Source of the DNA: DAHVFK01 sp963755395
Lineage (GTDB): Bacteria > Pseudomonadota > Gammaproteobacteria > Burkholderiales > SG8-39
Direction of reading: 5' to 3'
Assembly (NCBI GenBank): GCA_963755395.1
Contig: CAVWJJ010000004.1
Coordinates: forward strand, 124,001 to 188,000
DNA: 64,000 bases
Part shown: positions 1 through 9,163 of the stretch, piece by piece
How positions within the stretch are numbered: the stretch's first letter is position 1
How the letters are laid out: each line of letters begins with the position of its first letter
The notes under the pieces: generated by a model
The model's input: only the letters and a program-made list of their open reading frames with translations
Told to the model about the DNA's origin: nothing
Databases searched by the model: none
Position numbers and translations under genes: made by a program

Positions 1-1533
1 CCCGAGGACGCCTACACCAAGGGTTTTCGAGTCTATACGACGATCCGCAAGGTGGATCAGGAGGCCGCCTATACCGCGCTGCGTCAGGGTCTCGAGAACT
101 ACGACCGCCGACATGGCTACCGCGGGCCGGAGGGATTCGTTTCACTTCCCGATGTGCCGCGAGATGAGGACTACGACGAGGCGCTCTCCGACCATCCGGA
201 CAGCGACGACCTGCTCGCGGCTGTCGTGCTCTCGGCGTCGCCGCGCAAGGTCGAGGCTGCCCTGCGTAACGGCGACACAATTCAGATTACCGGCGAAGGG
301 CTGAAATTGGCCGCGACTTCACTTCGTCCTTCGGCGCCGCCGAGAATGCGCATCCAACGGGGCGCGATCGTGCGAGTCGAGCAGGAAGGCCAGAAGCGCT
401 GGGAAATTGTTCAGCTGCCCGAGATCGAGGGGGCGTTCATCGCGGTGGATCCGCAAGACGGAGCAGTGCGGGCGCTGGTGGGCGGTTTCGACTTTTATCG
501 CAACAAGTACAACCATGTCACGCAGGCGTGGCGCCAACCGGGCTCGTCGTTCAAGCCGTTCATCTACTCGGCTGCACTGGAAAAGGGTTTTACTCCGGCA
601 ACCGTGATCGCGGACGAACCGATCGTAATCGATCCCGAAGTAACTGGCGGCCAGCCGTGGGAGCCGAACAACTATGACGGCAAGTTCGAGGGGCCGATGC
701 GCATGCGCACAGCTCTCGCGAAATCGAAGAACATGGTGTCAATCCGCATCTTGCAAGCGATTGGCACCAAGTATGCGCAAGATTACATCACGCGCTTCGG
801 GTTCGATGCGGACAAGCACCCGCCTTATCTCACCATGGCGCTGGGCGCCGGATCAGTCACGCCTTGGCAGATGGCGCGCGCCTACTCAGTATTCGCAAAT
901 GGCGGTTACCTGCTGCAGCCCTATTTCATCGAAAAGATTGTCGACGACCGCGGCAATCCGCTCGGCGTCGCTCACCCGCAGCACGCGGGGGATGACGGCT
1001 TGCGCGTAATTGACGCGAGGAACGCCTTTCTCATCGACAGCATGTTGCAGGACGTTACCCGTTACGGGACCGCCGCGCGCGCCGCGCGCCTGGGACGAAA
1101 CGACATCGCCGGCAAGACTGGAACCACCAACGAGTTCGTGGATGCCTGGTTCTGCGGGTTCCAGCCGACGTTGGTCGGCATCACGTGGGCCGGGTTCGAC
1201 CAACCGAAGACGCTCGGCCGCAACCAGACGGGCGCATCCGTCGCGCTGCCGATCTGGATGGACTTCATGGCAAAGGCGTTAAAAGGCGTGCCCGAGATGG
1301 AACTCACGCCTCCGCCCGGCGTAGTGCTGGTGGAAACCGCGCCGGATCCGACCATCCCCGACGACAAGCCGACGCCCGAGTATTTCTATCAGGAGAACGT
1401 CCCGGTCGAGCCCGCCGCGACGACGCCGGCGGCACCGACCAGCACACCGCAGGGGCCACCGTCCGGCTCACCGCAGCAGGCGCCGGTGCCCGCACCACCC
1501 CAGGCTGCGCCCGTCGCGCAACCGGCGCATTAG
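1..1533 (+). CDS. mrcA: Penicillin-binding protein 1A, C-terminal part (5' end outside window)
   Basis: This is the last 510 codons of a class A PBP, an inner-membrane enzyme that polymerises and cross-links peptidoglycan. The frame is open from base 1, so the gene starts upstream. The transpeptidase domain is complete: the SxxK motif with the acyl-enzyme serine is at window codons 182-185 (SSFK), SxN at 242-244 (SKN), and KTG at 372-374 followed by TTNEF. An OB-like segment precedes it. The tail after about codon 440 is rich in Pro, Ala and Gln, as is common in this family. The glycosyltransferase domain is not in the window. It converges on cyaY with 28 bp between the stops. Confidence 0.93.
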   Translation, partial: PEDAYTKGFRVYTTIRKVDQEAAYTALRQGLENYDRRHGYRGPEGFVSLPDVPRDEDYDEALSDHPDSDDLLAAVVLSASPRKVEAALRNGDTIQITGEGLKLAATSLRPSAPPRMRIQRGAIVRVEQEGQKRWEIVQLPEIEGAFIAVDPQDGAVRALVGGFDFYRNKYNHVTQAWRQPGSSFKPFIYSAALEKGFTPATVIADEPIVIDPEVTGGQPWEPNNYDGKFEGPMRMRTALAKSKNMVSIRILQAIGTKYAQDYITRFGFDADKHPPYLTMALGAGSVTPWQMARAYSVFANGGYLLQPYFIEKIVDDRGNPLGVAHPQHAGDDGLRVIDARNAFLIDSMLQDVTRYGTAARAARLGRNDIAGKTGTTNEFVDAWFCGFQPTLVGITWAGFDQPKTLGRNQTGASVALPIWMDFMAKALKGVPEMELTPPPGVVLVETAPDPTIPDDKPTPEYFYQENVPVEPAATTPAAPTSTPQGPPSGSPQQAPVPAPPQAAPVAQPAH

Positions 1534-1561
1534 CGCCGGTCAATGCGGTACGGCTGCAGGG

Positions 1562-1882
1562 TCAACCTCGCAGTACAACCCCCTGCCCGCCCTGAGCGGA
1601 TACGAGCCTGGACAACGCGGCGAACAATTCGCTACCGTCGCGCGTGTCGCGCCATGCCGAGCCGTCCCAGCGGAAATGGAATCCCCCGGATTTCGCTGCG
1701 ACCCAGATCTCTCGCGCCGTGCCGTGGCGATTGATGACCATCTTGCTTCCATCGTCGAATTCGACTTCCAGCACGCCGTCCGCCTTGGATTGCAGGTCGA
1801 CGTCGAGATCGCTCGCATCGATCGATCGCTCGATGCGGTCCAGCACGGCGTCAGCGAGCGCTTCGAATTCCGAGTCCGTCAT
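1562..1882 (-). CDS. cyaY: Iron-sulfur cluster assembly protein CyaY (bacterial frataxin)
   Basis: A 106-residue protein with the length and pattern of bacterial frataxin. The first helix is acidic (MTDSEFEALADAVLDRIE), giving the acidic ridge that binds iron and IscS, and is followed by the beta-sheet core with EVEFDDGSK, INRH, IWVAAKSGGFHF and the W-D-G segment. CyaY is cytosolic and modulates Fe-S cluster synthesis. It lies divergent from lptM across 50 bp and convergent with mrcA, an arrangement common in Beta- and Gammaproteobacteria, where cyaY, lptM and lysA sit together. Confidence 0.93.
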   Translation of the reverse strand: MTDSEFEALADAVLDRIERSIDASDLDVDLQSKADGVLEVEFDDGSKMVINRHGTAREIWVAAKSGGFHFRWDGSAWRDTRDGSELFAALSRLVSAQGGQGVVLRG

Positions 1883-1891
1883 AGGGCCGGG

Positions 1892-1903
1892 ATCACGCGT
1901 GAT
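1892..1903. promoter_or_regulatory. 12-bp perfect palindrome in the cyaY-lptM divergent spacer
   Basis: ATCACGCGTGAT is a perfect 12-bp palindrome near the middle of the 50-bp gap between the two divergent start codons. An AT-rich stretch (GATAACATGAATATTTT) follows on the lptM side and could hold its -10. Its role as an operator is inference from position and symmetry only. Confidence 0.25.
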
Positions 1904-1932
1904 AACATGAATATTTTACCTCTCGCGACGCG

Positions 1933-2121
1933 ATGCGCTCCGCCTTTCTCCTCGCTGTGAGCACCGCTTTAGCGGTCCTCGCCGGCTGCGGACAGCGGGG
2001 CGACCTGTACTTTCGCGACAACCCGCCGCCCGGCGTCAAGCCGCGCAAGGCCGAGCCATACAAGCCCGTGCCTTATCCGGCGGACACCGAACGCGGCAGC
2101 AGCGCGTCCGAGAAGAACTAG
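1933..2121 (+). CDS. lptM: LptM/YifL-type small outer-membrane lipoprotein
   Basis: A 62-residue lipoprotein. The N-terminus is a short positively charged signal with a hydrophobic core and a lipobox LAGC, Cys19 being the lipidated residue. Next comes the family signature GQRGDLYF and a Pro-rich tail. LptM binds the LptD-LptE lipopolysaccharide translocon and helps LptD disulfide maturation (known from E. coli). It is immediately upstream of lysA (8 bp), the usual position for this gene (older names lppL, yifL), so it is probably co-transcribed with lysA. Confidence 0.88.
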   Translation: MRSAFLLAVSTALAVLAGCGQRGDLYFRDNPPPGVKPRKAEPYKPVPYPADTERGSSASEKN

Positions 2122-2129
2122 CTGCCCGC

Positions 2130-3377
2130 GTGGCCTTCGCCTACCACAACGGCACGCTTTGCGCCGAACAGCTGCCGCTCGACGAACTGGCGCAGCGCGT
2201 TGGCACCCCGTGCTACGTCTACTCCCGCGCCGCGATTGAGCTGGCCTACGCGACCTATTCGAGCGCGCTTTCCGGACGCGACGCGCTCATCTGCTATTCG
2301 GTTAAAGCGAACCCGAATCTCGCAGTTCTCGCGCTCATGGCTAGGCTGGGCGCGGGCTTCGACATCGTTTCGGGCGGAGAGTTGGCGCGCGTACTGGCCG
2401 CAGGGGGAGACCCGGCCAAGACACTGTTTTCCGGGGTGGGCAAGACGGAAATCGAGATTGAGCAGGCACTGCTGGCCGGAGTACGGTGCATCAACCTCGA
2501 GTCGGAGCCCGAGCTAGAGCGGGTCAACGCGCTTGCCGGCCGTCTCGGCAGGCGGGCGCCGGTGGCATTCCGGGTCAACCCCGACGTCGATGCCAGAACA
2601 CATCCCTACATCTCGACCGGCCTGAGACAGAGCAAGTTCGGGGTCCCGCACGACGACGCGGAGCGGCTCTATGCCAAGGCCGCGCGAATGCCGAACATCG
2701 AGATACGCGGTATCGGCTGCCACATCGGCTCGCAGCTTGCAGACCCCGCGCCATTCGTCGAGGCCGCGGCGCGCATCGCCGAGCTGGCGGCGCGCCTCGA
2801 GGTGGCAGGTATTTCCATTGCTCATATCGATCTGGGGGGCGGCATCGGCATTCGCTACCGAGACGAAGTCCCGCGGCCGGTGGCCGAATTCGTCGCCGGC
2901 GCGCTGGCCGCGCTCGGCGCCAGGCATGTCGGGCTGATCCTCGATCCCGGCCGCTCGATCATCGGCAACGCCGGGCTGCTGCTGACGCGCGTCGAGTACG
3001 TCAAGCCGGGCGCGGCCAAGAGCTTCCTGGTGGTCGACGCCGCGATGAACGACCTACTGCGCCCGGCCCTGTATGACGCCTGGCACGAAGTGCGGGCGGT
3101 GCGCGAGGCGCCCCCCGGAGTCAGGCCTGTGAATTACGATGTGGTCGGACCGGTGTGCGAGAGCGGCGATTTTCTAGCCAGGGAGCGCCCGCTGGTCGCC
3201 GGCGCGGGCGACCTGCTGGCAGTGATGTCGGCCGGCGCCTACGGCATGAGTATGAGCTCCAACTACAACTCGCGGCCCAGGGCAGCGGAAGTGCTGGTCG
3301 ACGGTGCGCAGGCGCACCTGATCCGCGCCCGGGAAACGGTACAAGATCTCTTTGCCCTAGAGAGGATCTTGCCGTAG
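2130..3377 (+). CDS. lysA: Diaminopimelate decarboxylase
   Basis: 415 residues, fold-type III PLP enzyme that decarboxylates meso-diaminopimelate to L-lysine in the cytosol. The PLP lysine is K59 in CYSVKANPN. The HIGSQ motif, the glycine-rich phosphate loop (DLGGGIGIRY) and the C-terminal substrate-binding CESGDFLA are all present. The start is GTG at 2130, 8 bp after lptM. The length matches the usual 405-420 residues. An imperfect hairpin covers the 3' end of the gene (about 3342-3371). Confidence 0.95.
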   Translation: MAFAYHNGTLCAEQLPLDELAQRVGTPCYVYSRAAIELAYATYSSALSGRDALICYSVKANPNLAVLALMARLGAGFDIVSGGELARVLAAGGDPAKTLFSGVGKTEIEIEQALLAGVRCINLESEPELERVNALAGRLGRRAPVAFRVNPDVDARTHPYISTGLRQSKFGVPHDDAERLYAKAARMPNIEIRGIGCHIGSQLADPAPFVEAAARIAELAARLEVAGISIAHIDLGGGIGIRYRDEVPRPVAEFVAGALAALGARHVGLILDPGRSIIGNAGLLLTRVEYVKPGAAKSFLVVDAAMNDLLRPALYDAWHEVRAVREAPPGVRPVNYDVVGPVCESGDFLARERPLVAGAGDLLAVMSAGAYGMSMSSNYNSRPRAAEVLVDGAQAHLIRARETVQDLFALERILP

Positions 3378-3456
3378 ATTGTCGGCGGTCCGAGCAAGCC
3401 CACCGACGCTTACACTAGAAGACCCAGCCACGACGGCCGGCCCCCCGGCCCCCAAC

Positions 3457-4605
3457 ATGACGACCTCTTCCCGTTCACGAGCGCTTTCGGTGGCGGGCAT
3501 CGCTTTGGCCGTAGTGCTTGCGGGAACTGCTGCGACCCACTTCGCCGCCGACAGCGGCGCAAACGAGAAGAAGCGGCCCGCCCGCCCACCGGCGGTCCCC
3601 GTATCGATTGCAGTCGCGACCGAGCGAAACATTCCGGTGATCCTGCGCTCCATCGGAAACGTCGACGCCTACTCGACCGTCGCAATAAAGGCGCGCGTAG
3701 ACGGACAGATCGTCGAGGTAAATTTCCGCGAGGGCCAGATGGTGCGCGAGGGCGAGGTCCTGTTCCGGCTCGATGCACGACCGTTCGAGGCTGCACTTCG
3801 CCAAGCGGAAGCGAACCTTGCCCGGGACCGGGCGAGCCGCGACCAGGCGCGCTCACAGGAGCGGCGCTATTTCGACCTGCTCGAGAAGCATTTCGTGTCG
3901 AACGAGGCCTACACGCAGATTCGTACCGCAGCAGAGACCGCGGAGGCAGCGCTCAAAGCAAGCGAGGCGGCGGTCGAAACCGCGCGACTCAATGTCCAGT
4001 ACTGCACTATCCGCTCCCCGATCGAAGGTTATGTCGGACGGGTTCTGTTGCAGCTCGGCAACATGGTGAAAGCCAATGACACCATCTCGTTGGTAGTGAT
4101 CAACCAGGTGCAACCGATCTATGTCACGTTTGCCATCCCGGAACAGCAACTTGCCGAGATTCGTCGCCACATGGCGGATGGACCGCTAGAGGTCAAGGTA
4201 CTTTCGTCAGACGCGAGGCACAACCAGCTTGCCGACGGCAGGCTGGTATTCATCGATAACGCAGTGGATCAGAGCACCGGCACGATCAAACTTCGCGCGC
4301 AATTTGACAATCACGATCTGATGCTCTGGCCGGGCCAATTCGTCAATGTAAGCGTCAAGCTCTACGAGCAGCACGACGCGCTCGTGGTGCCCTCCCTCGC
4401 CGTGCAGACCGGACCGGAAGGGGAATTTGTCTTCGTCCTCAAGGCCGACAAGACCATAGAAGTGCGCAAGGTGCAAATTGCGCGTACCGAGGGTGACTTA
4501 GCGGTGATTTCCGCGGGACTCGCGAAAGGCGAGACCGTGATCACGCACGGCCAGCTGAGACTTGCGCCAGGCGTGAAAGTGGTCGTGCGTCCGGACGAGT
4601 CGTGA
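3457..4605 (+). CDS. RND efflux pump periplasmic adaptor (MdtA/AcrA-like membrane fusion protein)
   Basis: An adaptor linking the inner-membrane RND pump to an outer-membrane channel. From ATG 3457 it has 382 residues: an N-terminal membrane anchor (about residues 9-30), a beta-barrel/lipoyl segment (VDGQIVEVNFREGQMVREG), a coiled-coil hairpin rich in Ala/Glu (about 85-155), the second lipoyl half (IRSPIEGYVGRV), and a beta-barrel and membrane-proximal domain. The frame is open upstream to TTG 3379, but that extension would put a Pro-rich tail before the signal anchor, so I prefer ATG 3457. Its stop overlaps the pump gene start (GTGA), indicating translational coupling. No outer-membrane factor gene is nearby. 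Confidence 0.88.
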   Translation: MTTSSRSRALSVAGIALAVVLAGTAATHFAADSGANEKKRPARPPAVPVSIAVATERNIPVILRSIGNVDAYSTVAIKARVDGQIVEVNFREGQMVREGEVLFRLDARPFEAALRQAEANLARDRASRDQARSQERRYFDLLEKHFVSNEAYTQIRTAAETAEAALKASEAAVETARLNVQYCTIRSPIEGYVGRVLLQLGNMVKANDTISLVVINQVQPIYVTFAIPEQQLAEIRRHMADGPLEVKVLSSDARHNQLADGRLVFIDNAVDQSTGTIKLRAQFDNHDLMLWPGQFVNVSVKLYEQHDALVVPSLAVQTGPEGEFVFVLKADKTIEVRKVQIARTEGDLAVISAGLAKGETVITHGQLRLAPGVKVVVRPDES

Positions 4606-7600
4606 ATCTCTCGGAGTTGTTCGTCCGCCGCCCGATCATGACCGTCCTGGTCATGGTCGGAATTCTGATGTTTGGCGTGGTCGGTTACGTGCTGCTACCG
4701 GTCAGCTCGCTTCCGAACGTCGATTACCCAACGATCCAAGTCACCGCTCAGTTGCCCGGCGCAAGTCCGGAGACCATGGCGTCGGCGGTGGCGACGCCGC
4801 TTGAGAAGCAGTTCTCTACTATCGCCGGCATCGATTCGATGTACTCGGTCAGCGGGCAGGGCACGACTCAGATCACGCTGCAATTCACGCTCGATCGAAA
4901 CATCGACGCCGCGGCGCAGGACGTGAATTCCGCGATTGCCGCGACCGCCCGGCAACTGCCCGCCGCGATGCCCGCCCCACCGTCGTTTCGCAAGATCAAT
5001 CCCGGTGATTTCGCGGTCTTCTATCTCGCGCTCAACTCCGAGACGCTGCCATTGTCGACCGTCGACGAGTATGCCGAGAATTTTCTCGCCCAGCGCATTT
5101 CTACCATCAACGGCGTAGCCCAAGTGCAGGTGTATGGGCAGCAGCAGTATGCGGTGCGTATACAGTTGAACCCCAGCAAGCTGGCCTCGCTCGGCATAGG
5201 AATCGACGAGGTGCAGAGTGCGATCAGCCAGGCCAACGTAAACCTGCCGACCGGCACTCTCTACGGCAAGGACCGTCTGTTCGCCGTTCAGGCCAAAGGC
5301 CAGCTGTTCGACGCAGCGGCATTCCGCCCGATTATCGTTGCATATCGCAACGGATCGCCGATCCGGCTCGAGCAACTCGGGCGCGTTATCGACGGAGTGC
5401 AGACCGACAAGGTCGCAGCCTGGTACAAGAACAAGCGTGCGATTCTGCTTGGCGTCTACAGGCAGCCGGGCACCAATACCATCCAGGTGGTAGACGCGGT
5501 GCGTAGGCTTTTGCCCACCTTCCGCGCCGAGGTCCCAGCCGGAATCAATATTCAGGTCTTGTACGACCGTTCGAGCATCATCCGCCAATCGGTGGACGAG
5601 GTGCAGTTCACCCTGGTTCTCGCGCTCACGCTTGTGGTTATGGTGATTTTTCTGTTTCTGCGTAATCTTTCGGCCACTTTGATTCCCAGCATCGCTTTGC
5701 CGATGGCAATTGTCGGAACATTCGCCATCATGTACACGCTTGGCTACAGCCTCGATAACATCTCACTGATGGCGCTCACGCTATGCGTAGGTTTCGTCGT
5801 GGACGACGCGATCGTGATGCTGGAGAACATATCGCGCCACCTGGAAAGCGGCAAGAGCGCTTTTCAGGCGACACTGGACGGTTCGCGAGAGATTTCGTTC
5901 ACGATCCTGTCGATGACTCTCTCTCTGGCCGCTGTGTTCATACCGGTGTTCTTCATGGGCGGAATCGTCGGCCGATTGCTGCATGAGTTCGCGGTGACGA
6001 TCATCAGCGCCGTGCTGATCTCCGGCTTCGTATCCCTAACGCTTACTCCGATGATGTGCAGCCGCCTTCTGAGATCGCATCACGGGGAGACTCACAACCG
6101 CTTGTACCAGATCTCCGAGCGCGGCTTCGAAGCGCTGCGCGGCGCATACGAGGTAACGCTCAAATGGGCGATAGGCCATGGGCGGTTCGTCATGCTTGTG
6201 TTTCTCGTTATCACGATCGCGACCGGGATTTTGTTCGTGCGAATGCCAAAGGGATTTTTGCCGACCGAGGACACGGGCCAGATCTTCTGCTTTACCGAGG
6301 GGCCCGAGGACATATCATTTGACGCGATGGCGAAGCTGCAGCAGCGCGTCGCCGCGATCGTGAGCCGAAATCCGAATATCGACGGCGTGATGTCGTTTAT
6401 CGGCGCGAGCGGCTTTAACCCGTCGCTTAATCGTGGTCGCATGTTCATTACCCTCAAGCCGCGCTCTGAACGCGTCTCCGCCGACGACGTGATTCGGCAG
6501 TTGCGGCCGAAGCTGGCAAATTTGGTCGGCATCAAGGCCTTCTTGCAGAACATACCCACGATCCGCATCGGTCTACTCACCAAGAGTCCCTATCAATATG
6601 TTCTGCGCGGGCCGAACATAGACGAGTTGTACCACTGGGTGCCGATCATTGAGACCAGGCTCAAGTCGATCCCAAGCCTGATCGATGTATCGAGCGACCT
6701 ACAAATCCACCAGCCGCAGGTGCTGGTGGAACTCGACCGAGCGAGGGCTTCGGCGCTAGGCGTATCGGCGCAGCAGATCGAAACCGCGCTCGGCACGGCC
6801 TACGGGTCACAGCAGATATCGACCATCTATACCGCGACCGACCAGTTCTGGGTGATTCTCGAGGTGGAGCCGCGCTTCCAGACCGGGCCGCCCGTGCTGC
6901 CGATGCTGTATGTACGCTCGACGAGCGGCGCGCTGGTGCCGCTGAACGCCGTCGCGAAGCTGGCCTATGGGGTCGGGCCGTTGACCGTGAGCCACCTTGG
7001 ACAACTGCCAGCGGTGACTTTCTCCTTCGATCTCAAGCCGGGGGTTTCCCTTTCGCAGGCGATCGACACCATTCGCAAGGCGATGAGCCAGGAGCGTGTG
7101 CCGCCGACCCTCGTTGCGAGCTTTTCTGGCACGGCGCAGGCGTTCGAGGATTCGCTACAGGGGATGGGCGTCCTGCTACTGCTCGCGATCGTCGTCATCT
7201 ACCTCGTTCTCGGCATACTGTACGAGAGCTTCATCCACCCGCTCACCATTCTCTCGGGCCTGCCGACCGCCGGTCTCGGCGCGATGGTTACGCTGCTTGC
7301 TTTCGGCATCGATCTCAACATGTACGCCTTCGTCGGCATCATCATGCTGATTGGCATCGTCAAGAAGAACGCAATCATGATGATCGACTTCGCGATCGAG
7401 GCGCAGCGCAATCACGGCAAGCCGCCTAAGGAAGCGATATTCGAGGCCTGCACGGTACGTTTCCGCCCGATCATGATGACCACCATGGCAGCGCTAATGG
7501 GCAGCCTTCCGATCGCGCTCGCGTTCGGTGTTGGCGGCGACGCTCGCCAACCGCTTGGCCTCGCGGTCGTGGGCGGCCTGCTGCTTTCCCAAGTGCTCAC

Positions 7601-7724
7601 GCTCTACATTACTCCCGTAATCTACATCTACTTCGAGAAGTTTGCGGAGCGGCTGCGGCGCCAACGGCCGCAAACAGGTATTGCGGTGACGGCGGGACCG
7701 CAGGCGCCGAAGGCGCTAGACTAG
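4602..7724 (+). CDS. RND family multidrug efflux permease (HAE1 type, MdtB/MdtC/AcrB-like)
   Basis: 1040 residues, the usual size for hydrophobe/amphiphile RND pumps, which trade protons for drugs across the inner membrane. It begins NLSELFVRRPIMTVL, which forms TM1, and has the duplicated six-TM architecture with two large periplasmic loops. The proton-relay aspartates are in TM4 (D401 and D402 in VVDDAIVMLEN), and the TM10-11 lysine/asparagine motif is KKNAIMMIDFA. The start is GTG at 4602, inside the adaptor stop. It ends 4 bp before the next gene. Substrates cannot be read from the sequence; MdtB/MdtC-type pumps are the nearest named relatives by eye. Confidence 0.92.
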   Translation: MNLSELFVRRPIMTVLVMVGILMFGVVGYVLLPVSSLPNVDYPTIQVTAQLPGASPETMASAVATPLEKQFSTIAGIDSMYSVSGQGTTQITLQFTLDRNIDAAAQDVNSAIAATARQLPAAMPAPPSFRKINPGDFAVFYLALNSETLPLSTVDEYAENFLAQRISTINGVAQVQVYGQQQYAVRIQLNPSKLASLGIGIDEVQSAISQANVNLPTGTLYGKDRLFAVQAKGQLFDAAAFRPIIVAYRNGSPIRLEQLGRVIDGVQTDKVAAWYKNKRAILLGVYRQPGTNTIQVVDAVRRLLPTFRAEVPAGINIQVLYDRSSIIRQSVDEVQFTLVLALTLVVMVIFLFLRNLSATLIPSIALPMAIVGTFAIMYTLGYSLDNISLMALTLCVGFVVDDAIVMLENISRHLESGKSAFQATLDGSREISFTILSMTLSLAAVFIPVFFMGGIVGRLLHEFAVTIISAVLISGFVSLTLTPMMCSRLLRSHHGETHNRLYQISERGFEALRGAYEVTLKWAIGHGRFVMLVFLVITIATGILFVRMPKGFLPTEDTGQIFCFTEGPEDISFDAMAKLQQRVAAIVSRNPNIDGVMSFIGASGFNPSLNRGRMFITLKPRSERVSADDVIRQLRPKLANLVGIKAFLQNIPTIRIGLLTKSPYQYVLRGPNIDELYHWVPIIETRLKSIPSLIDVSSDLQIHQPQVLVELDRARASALGVSAQQIETALGTAYGSQQISTIYTATDQFWVILEVEPRFQTGPPVLPMLYVRSTSGALVPLNAVAKLAYGVGPLTVSHLGQLPAVTFSFDLKPGVSLSQAIDTIRKAMSQERVPPTLVASFSGTAQAFEDSLQGMGVLLLLAIVVIYLVLGILYESFIHPLTILSGLPTAGLGAMVTLLAFGIDLNMYAFVGIIMLIGIVKKNAIMMIDFAIEAQRNHGKPPKEAIFEACTVRFRPIMMTTMAALMGSLPIALAFGVGGDARQPLGLAVVGGLLLSQVLTLYITPVIYIYFEKFAERLRRQRPQTGIAVTAGPQAPKALD

Positions 7725-7728
7725 TCGC

Positions 7729-8535
7729 ATGACCGCTCCTCAAGAAACGCGAAACATGGCGCTGTTCTGCGATTTCGAAAACATCGCCCTCGGTGTGCGC
7801 GACGCGAAATACGCCCAATTCGACATCAGTCGGGTACTGGAGCGGCTGCTGCTCAAGGGCAGCATCGTGGTGAAGAAGGCGTACTGCGATTGGGAGCGCT
7901 ATAAGGAGTTCAAGAGCGTGATGCACGGCGCCTCCTTCGAGTTGATTGAGATTCCGCACGTACGGCAGTCGGGCAAGAATTCGGCGGACATCCGCATGGT
8001 CGTGGACGCCCTGGATCTGTGCTACACCAAGTCGCACGTTGACACTTTCGTGATTATCAGCGGCGACTCGGATTTCTCGCCGCTCGTCTCCAAGCTGCGG
8101 GAAAACGCGAAGGTGGTCATCGGCATTGGGGTGAAGAACTCGACATCCGATCTGCTGATCGCCAATTGCGACGAGTTCATCTACTACGACGATCTGGTGC
8201 GCGAGGAAGAAGTGAAGCGGCGTGCTGCCCGCAAGCGCCGAGAGGCGCGCCCCGCCGGAACTGCAAAGGAGCCCACCGCCGGCGAGGACAAGCGTCAGGA
8301 AGCGATGGATCTGGTGCTGGGTACGGTGGAGGCCCTGGTGGCCGAGCGCGGCGAGGACGAGCGCATCTGGGGCTCGATGGTCAAGCAGGCGCTCAAGCGC
8401 CGCAACCCCGGGTTCAACGAGTCTTACTACGGCTTTCGCGCCTTTTCGGACCTGCTCGAAGAGGCCGAGAAGCGCAAGCTTCTTTCGCTCGAGCGGGACG
8501 AAAAGTCCGGCGGCTACCTTATCCGCCCGACGTAA
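7729..8535 (+). CDS. NYN-domain (LabA/DUF88) putative ribonuclease with C-terminal LOTUS/OST-HTH domain
   Basis: 268 residues. The N-terminal NYN (PIN-like) nuclease domain spans about 10-170, with the acidic residues expected for metal binding: D15 in CDFEN, D88 in SADIRM, and D113/D115 in SGDSDFSP. A basic linker (KRRAARKRREAR) leads to a winged-helix LOTUS/OST-HTH domain at about 195-266 (WGSMVKQALKRRNPGFNESYYGF...). The family is thought to act on RNA, with LOTUS as the nucleic-acid-binding part; the actual substrate is unknown. The start is 4 bp after the RND pump stop, yet the functions look unrelated. Its last 17 bp overlap the 3' end of msrQ on the other strand. Confidence 0.85.
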   Translation: MTAPQETRNMALFCDFENIALGVRDAKYAQFDISRVLERLLLKGSIVVKKAYCDWERYKEFKSVMHGASFELIEIPHVRQSGKNSADIRMVVDALDLCYTKSHVDTFVIISGDSDFSPLVSKLRENAKVVIGIGVKNSTSDLLIANCDEFIYYDDLVREEEVKRRAARKRREARPAGTAKEPTAGEDKRQEAMDLVLGTVEALVAERGEDERIWGSMVKQALKRRNPGFNESYYGFRAFSDLLEEAEKRKLLSLERDEKSGGYLIRPT

Positions 8536-9154
8536 CAATTACGGGGCGCGCAAGGCGCGCGCGTTGCCGCAAGTACCAAACCAGACGCACCCCGAGCAGG
8601 CCCGCGAGCACCAGCGCGAACAGCGCCGGCTGGGTAACGTCGCGCTTCACCAGCCACCAGAAATGCAGCGCGCCGAATATGGCGATCAGATAGATGAATC
8701 GGTGCACGCGCTGCCAGCTGCGCCCGAGCCGGCGCTGCATCGCGTCGGTCGAGGTGGCGGCAAGCGGAATGAGCAAAAGGAAAGCGGTGAATCCAACCGT
8801 GATATAGGGTCGCTTGAGCACGTCTGTGGCAATTGCCACAACATCGAACCACTGGTCGAGCCAGACGTAGGTGAGGAAATGCAGAACTGCATAGAAGAAG
8901 GCGTAGAGACCGAGCATGCGCCGCAGCTTGAGCAGCCAGTTCGCGCCGGTCGCGCGCCGCAGTGGTGTCACGCCGAGCGTCGCGCAGAGCAGGAACAGCG
9001 TCCACCAGCCGGTCGAATGGGTCACCGCCTCGACCGGATTGGCACCCAACGCGTCGTACGCCACGCCCCAGACGAGATGCGCGAATGGAACAAGGCAAAG
9101 CGCGAATAGCGCGGTCTTGATCGCGGCGAGCTGGCGTCCGCGGGGTTGCCGCAT
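8519..9154 (-). CDS. msrQ: MsrQ, heme b membrane subunit of the periplasmic methionine sulfoxide reductase
   Basis: 211 residues, polytopic with about six membrane spans and conserved histidines in the ferric-reductase-like core (FYAVLHFLTY, VHRFIYL, ALHFWW). MsrQ passes electrons from the quinone pool or flavin reductase to MsrP. It sits 9 bp downstream of msrP in the standard msrPQ operon. The name YedZ is older. The 3' end overlaps the convergent NYN gene by 17 bp. Confidence 0.93.
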   Translation of the reverse strand: MRQPRGRQLAAIKTALFALCLVPFAHLVWGVAYDALGANPVEAVTHSTGWWTLFLLCATLGVTPLRRATGANWLLKLRRMLGLYAFFYAVLHFLTYVWLDQWFDVVAIATDVLKRPYITVGFTAFLLLIPLAATSTDAMQRRLGRSWQRVHRFIYLIAIFGALHFWWLVKRDVTQPALFALVLAGLLGVRLVWYLRQRARLARPVIVTSGG

Positions 9155-9163
9155 CGAACGGCC

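Noticed and set aside
3342..3371. Hairpin at the lysA end as an intrinsic terminator
   Set aside because: The stem is interrupted, lies within the coding end and has no T-run; it may be incidental.
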